Assembly (NCBI GenBank): GCA_017621195.1
Contig: JAGATO010000339.1
Coordinates: forward strand, 1 to 8,123
Direction of reading: 5' to 3'
From: Bacillota bacterium
GTDB lineage: Bacteria > Bacillota > Clostridia > Peptostreptococcales > Anaerovoracaceae
Length of the DNA stretch: 8,123 nt
Of this stretch, positions 6,973-8,123 are shown piece after piece. A model generated the notes under the pieces. That model was not told where the DNA came from, ran no database searches, and saw only the letters and a list, made by a program, of their open reading frames with translations. Position numbers and translations under genes: made by a program. Every line of letters begins with the position of its first letter. The stretch's first letter is position 1.

Positions 6973-6981
6973 AAGAGAAAG

Positions 6982-7803
6982 ATGAAAGAGACGAAACGAA
7001 CGGCGCTGCTGCTGGCGGCGCTTTTGACGGCAGCCGGTCTTGTGGGCTGCGGCGCGGGAAATACCAATCAGGATCAGGTTCCCCACGACAACGGCGCGGG
7101 AACCGGTTCCCAGAGCGATGCAGCCTCGGTGAAGACAGGACTGTCGGTTCTGGCCGACATCTCCGGCAGTAAGGATGCTGCCAACGGGGAGAACGGCACG
7201 GCCGACGCGAATTTCATGGCGGTAGGCGTCATGGTGGACGATAACGGAATCATACAGAAGTGCGTCATCGATCAGGTGAAGGCGAAGATGGAATTCGACG
7301 ATGGCGGCAGGCTGGTTACGGCGCTGGACACGGTGTTCCCCAGCAAGAACGATCTGGGTATGGACTACGGTATGAAATCTGCCAGCTCCATCGGAAAGGA
7401 ATGGAATGAACAGGCCAGAGCCTTTGCCGACTATGTGGAGGGAAAGACGCTGGATCAGGTTATGGGTATCTCCATCGATAACGACGGCAAGGCGCAGCAG
7501 CCCGATCTGACGGCGTCGGTGACCATCTCCGTGGGTGATTTCATGGTGGGCGTTCAGGATGCGGTCCGCGACGCGGAATATCGCGGCGCCAGATTGGGTG
7601 ACGATCTGGAACTGAAGATCCGCACCACCATGGCCGAAAGCGAGGACGCGGCGGGAACGGACTACGGCGAGGCCATCGCCCATGCCGAGGTGATCCTGGA
7701 AACCCGCAGCGGAACGACGGTTACTTCCGGCGATGAGGAGGACATTTCCGCAGGCGTGGAATTCGACAGGACCGGAGTCATCGTCAATCGGGACATCGAT
7801 TAG
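6982..7803 (+). CDS. Secreted lipoprotein with a partly duplicated domain, function unknown
   Basis: ATG 6982 is chosen because AGGAGG lies 9 bases upstream and the product starts MKETKR followed by a hydrophobic stretch and the lipobox LVGC. Cys23 is the predicted lipidation site, so the 273-residue protein is anchored on the outer face of the membrane. The ATG at 6919 would bury the signal peptide. After a Gly/Asn/Ser-rich linker the core contains DNGIIQKCVIDQV, LGMDYGMKSASSIGKEW and FADYVEGKTLDQV, then DLTASVTISVGDF. I recognise this pattern from clostridial surface lipoproteins, often two-repeat and sometimes loosely labelled FMN-binding; the flavin attachment motif is not evident here. 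Residues 52-112 and 209-268 align as two copies (shared S-x-DAA, EFD and terminal V), the second truncated before the GMK...EW block. It is probably co-transcribed with the DUF1622 gene 15 bases downstream. A redox or ligand-binding role is only a guess. Confidence 0.85.
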   Translation: MKETKRTALLLAALLTAAGLVGCGAGNTNQDQVPHDNGAGTGSQSDAASVKTGLSVLADISGSKDAANGENGTADANFMAVGVMVDDNGIIQKCVIDQVKAKMEFDDGGRLVTALDTVFPSKNDLGMDYGMKSASSIGKEWNEQARAFADYVEGKTLDQVMGISIDNDGKAQQPDLTASVTISVGDFMVGVQDAVRDAEYRGARLGDDLELKIRTTMAESEDAAGTDYGEAIAHAEVILETRSGTTVTSGDEEDISAGVEFDRTGVIVNRDID

Positions 7804-7818
7804 GCCGGACAGGCGGAC

Positions 7819-8123
7819 ATGGCGGAGCTGTGGCTGGAGCGGATTCTGGACGCATTGATCCCGATCTGCGAGCTGATGGGTGTGACGGTGGTGATCATTT
7901 CGGTGGCAGCGGCCTTCGGCCGGTACGTCTTTAGCCTGGTCACCCGCACGGCCCGGGATATCAAGTTTGAACTGGCGTCGGGACTGGCGCTCAGTCTGGA
8001 ATTCAAAATGGCGGCGGAGATCCTGAAAACGGTATTGATCCGGAATCTGACGGAACTGGTGGTTCTGGGCGCGGTGATCGTACTGCGGGGCCTGCTGTCC
8101 TTTTTGATTCACTTCGAAATGAA
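7819..8123 (+). CDS. DUF1622 family inner-membrane protein (3' end outside window)
   Basis: ATG 7819 is the first start codon after the lipoprotein TAG in this same frame, and 101 codons are open to the window edge. The product matches DUF1622 in order. A membrane helix spans about residues 12-34. The family block FELASGLALSLEFKMAAEIL follows at 50-69. A second helix spans about 79-98, ending LRGLLSFLIHFEM. The family is usually 110-120 residues, so only the last few codons should be missing (family knowledge). Its biochemical function is unknown. The ribosome binding site is weak: AGGCGG at 7811-7816 is only 2 bases from the ATG, so translation probably depends on coupling to the lipoprotein gene 15 bases upstream. 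Confidence 0.88.
   Translation, partial: MAELWLERILDALIPICELMGVTVVIISVAAAFGRYVFSLVTRTARDIKFELASGLALSLEFKMAAEILKTVLIRNLTELVVLGAVIVLRGLLSFLIHFEM

Noticed and set aside
6787..8112. Long minus-strand ORF (441 codons) opposite the lipoprotein and DUF1622 genes.
   Set aside because: It has no recognisable domains, biased H/Q/R composition, and runs opposite two well-supported + strand genes and the terminator.
1..8123. Mobile elements, CRISPR arrays, tRNA or rRNA genes, defence systems.
   Set aside because: No transposase or integrase motifs, terminal inverted repeats, regularly spaced repeats or tRNA-like folds were seen; the tandem 12-bp repeat is too short and unspaced to be CRISPR.

Overview
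The window looks like a chromosomal segment from an anaerobic Firmicute, most likely class Clostridia. The grounds are purine-rich GGAGG-type ribosome binding sites, a Gram-positive type lipoprotein, a clostridial-style MATE transporter, tightly packed or overlapping genes, and base composition that by eye is slightly GC-rich. All credible genes are on the + strand. There are no tRNAs, rRNAs, insertion sequences, phage genes or CRISPR arrays.

Bases 1-6843 hold the 3' part of one operon ending in an intrinsic terminator. In order: the C-terminus of a large glycoside-hydrolase-like protein with a CBM9/DOMON-like beta domain (1-927, cut by the window edge); a membrane-anchored HEAT-repeat protein split by an in-frame TAG (924-2027); a processive membrane family 2 glycosyltransferase of the BcsA/PgaC/hyaluronan-synthase kind (2017-3435); a membrane c-di-GMP signalling protein with an extracytoplasmic sensor, a degenerate GGDEF and an EAL phosphodiesterase domain, broken by a one-base frameshift inside the EAL domain (3454-5408); and a MATE-family transporter (5405-6778). 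Stop and start codons overlap or abut at almost every junction, so the genes are probably co-transcribed and translationally coupled. Together they suggest synthesis, trimming and c-di-GMP control of an undescribed extracellular polysaccharide. The polymer is not identifiable from sequence.

Bases 6844-6981 are a leader or promoter region with a tandem 12-bp repeat, a small palindrome and a CCTCCT element that can pair with the downstream ribosome binding site. It precedes a second transcription unit: a secreted lipoprotein with a partly duplicated domain (6982-7803) and a DUF1622 inner-membrane protein (7819 to the window end, just short of its stop).

The most notable observations are the two separate lesions in the polysaccharide operon. 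One is a TAG inside the HEAT gene, one transition away from a CAG glutamine codon. The other is a single-base loss in the EAL gene that removes two conserved active-site elements. On both sides of each lesion the protein family continues, and the restored EAL frame runs exactly into the ATGA junction with the MATE gene. They may be genuine decay, variation within a population, or assembly error. No gap longer than 300 bases lacks a gene; the largest is the 203-bp stretch at 6779-6981.
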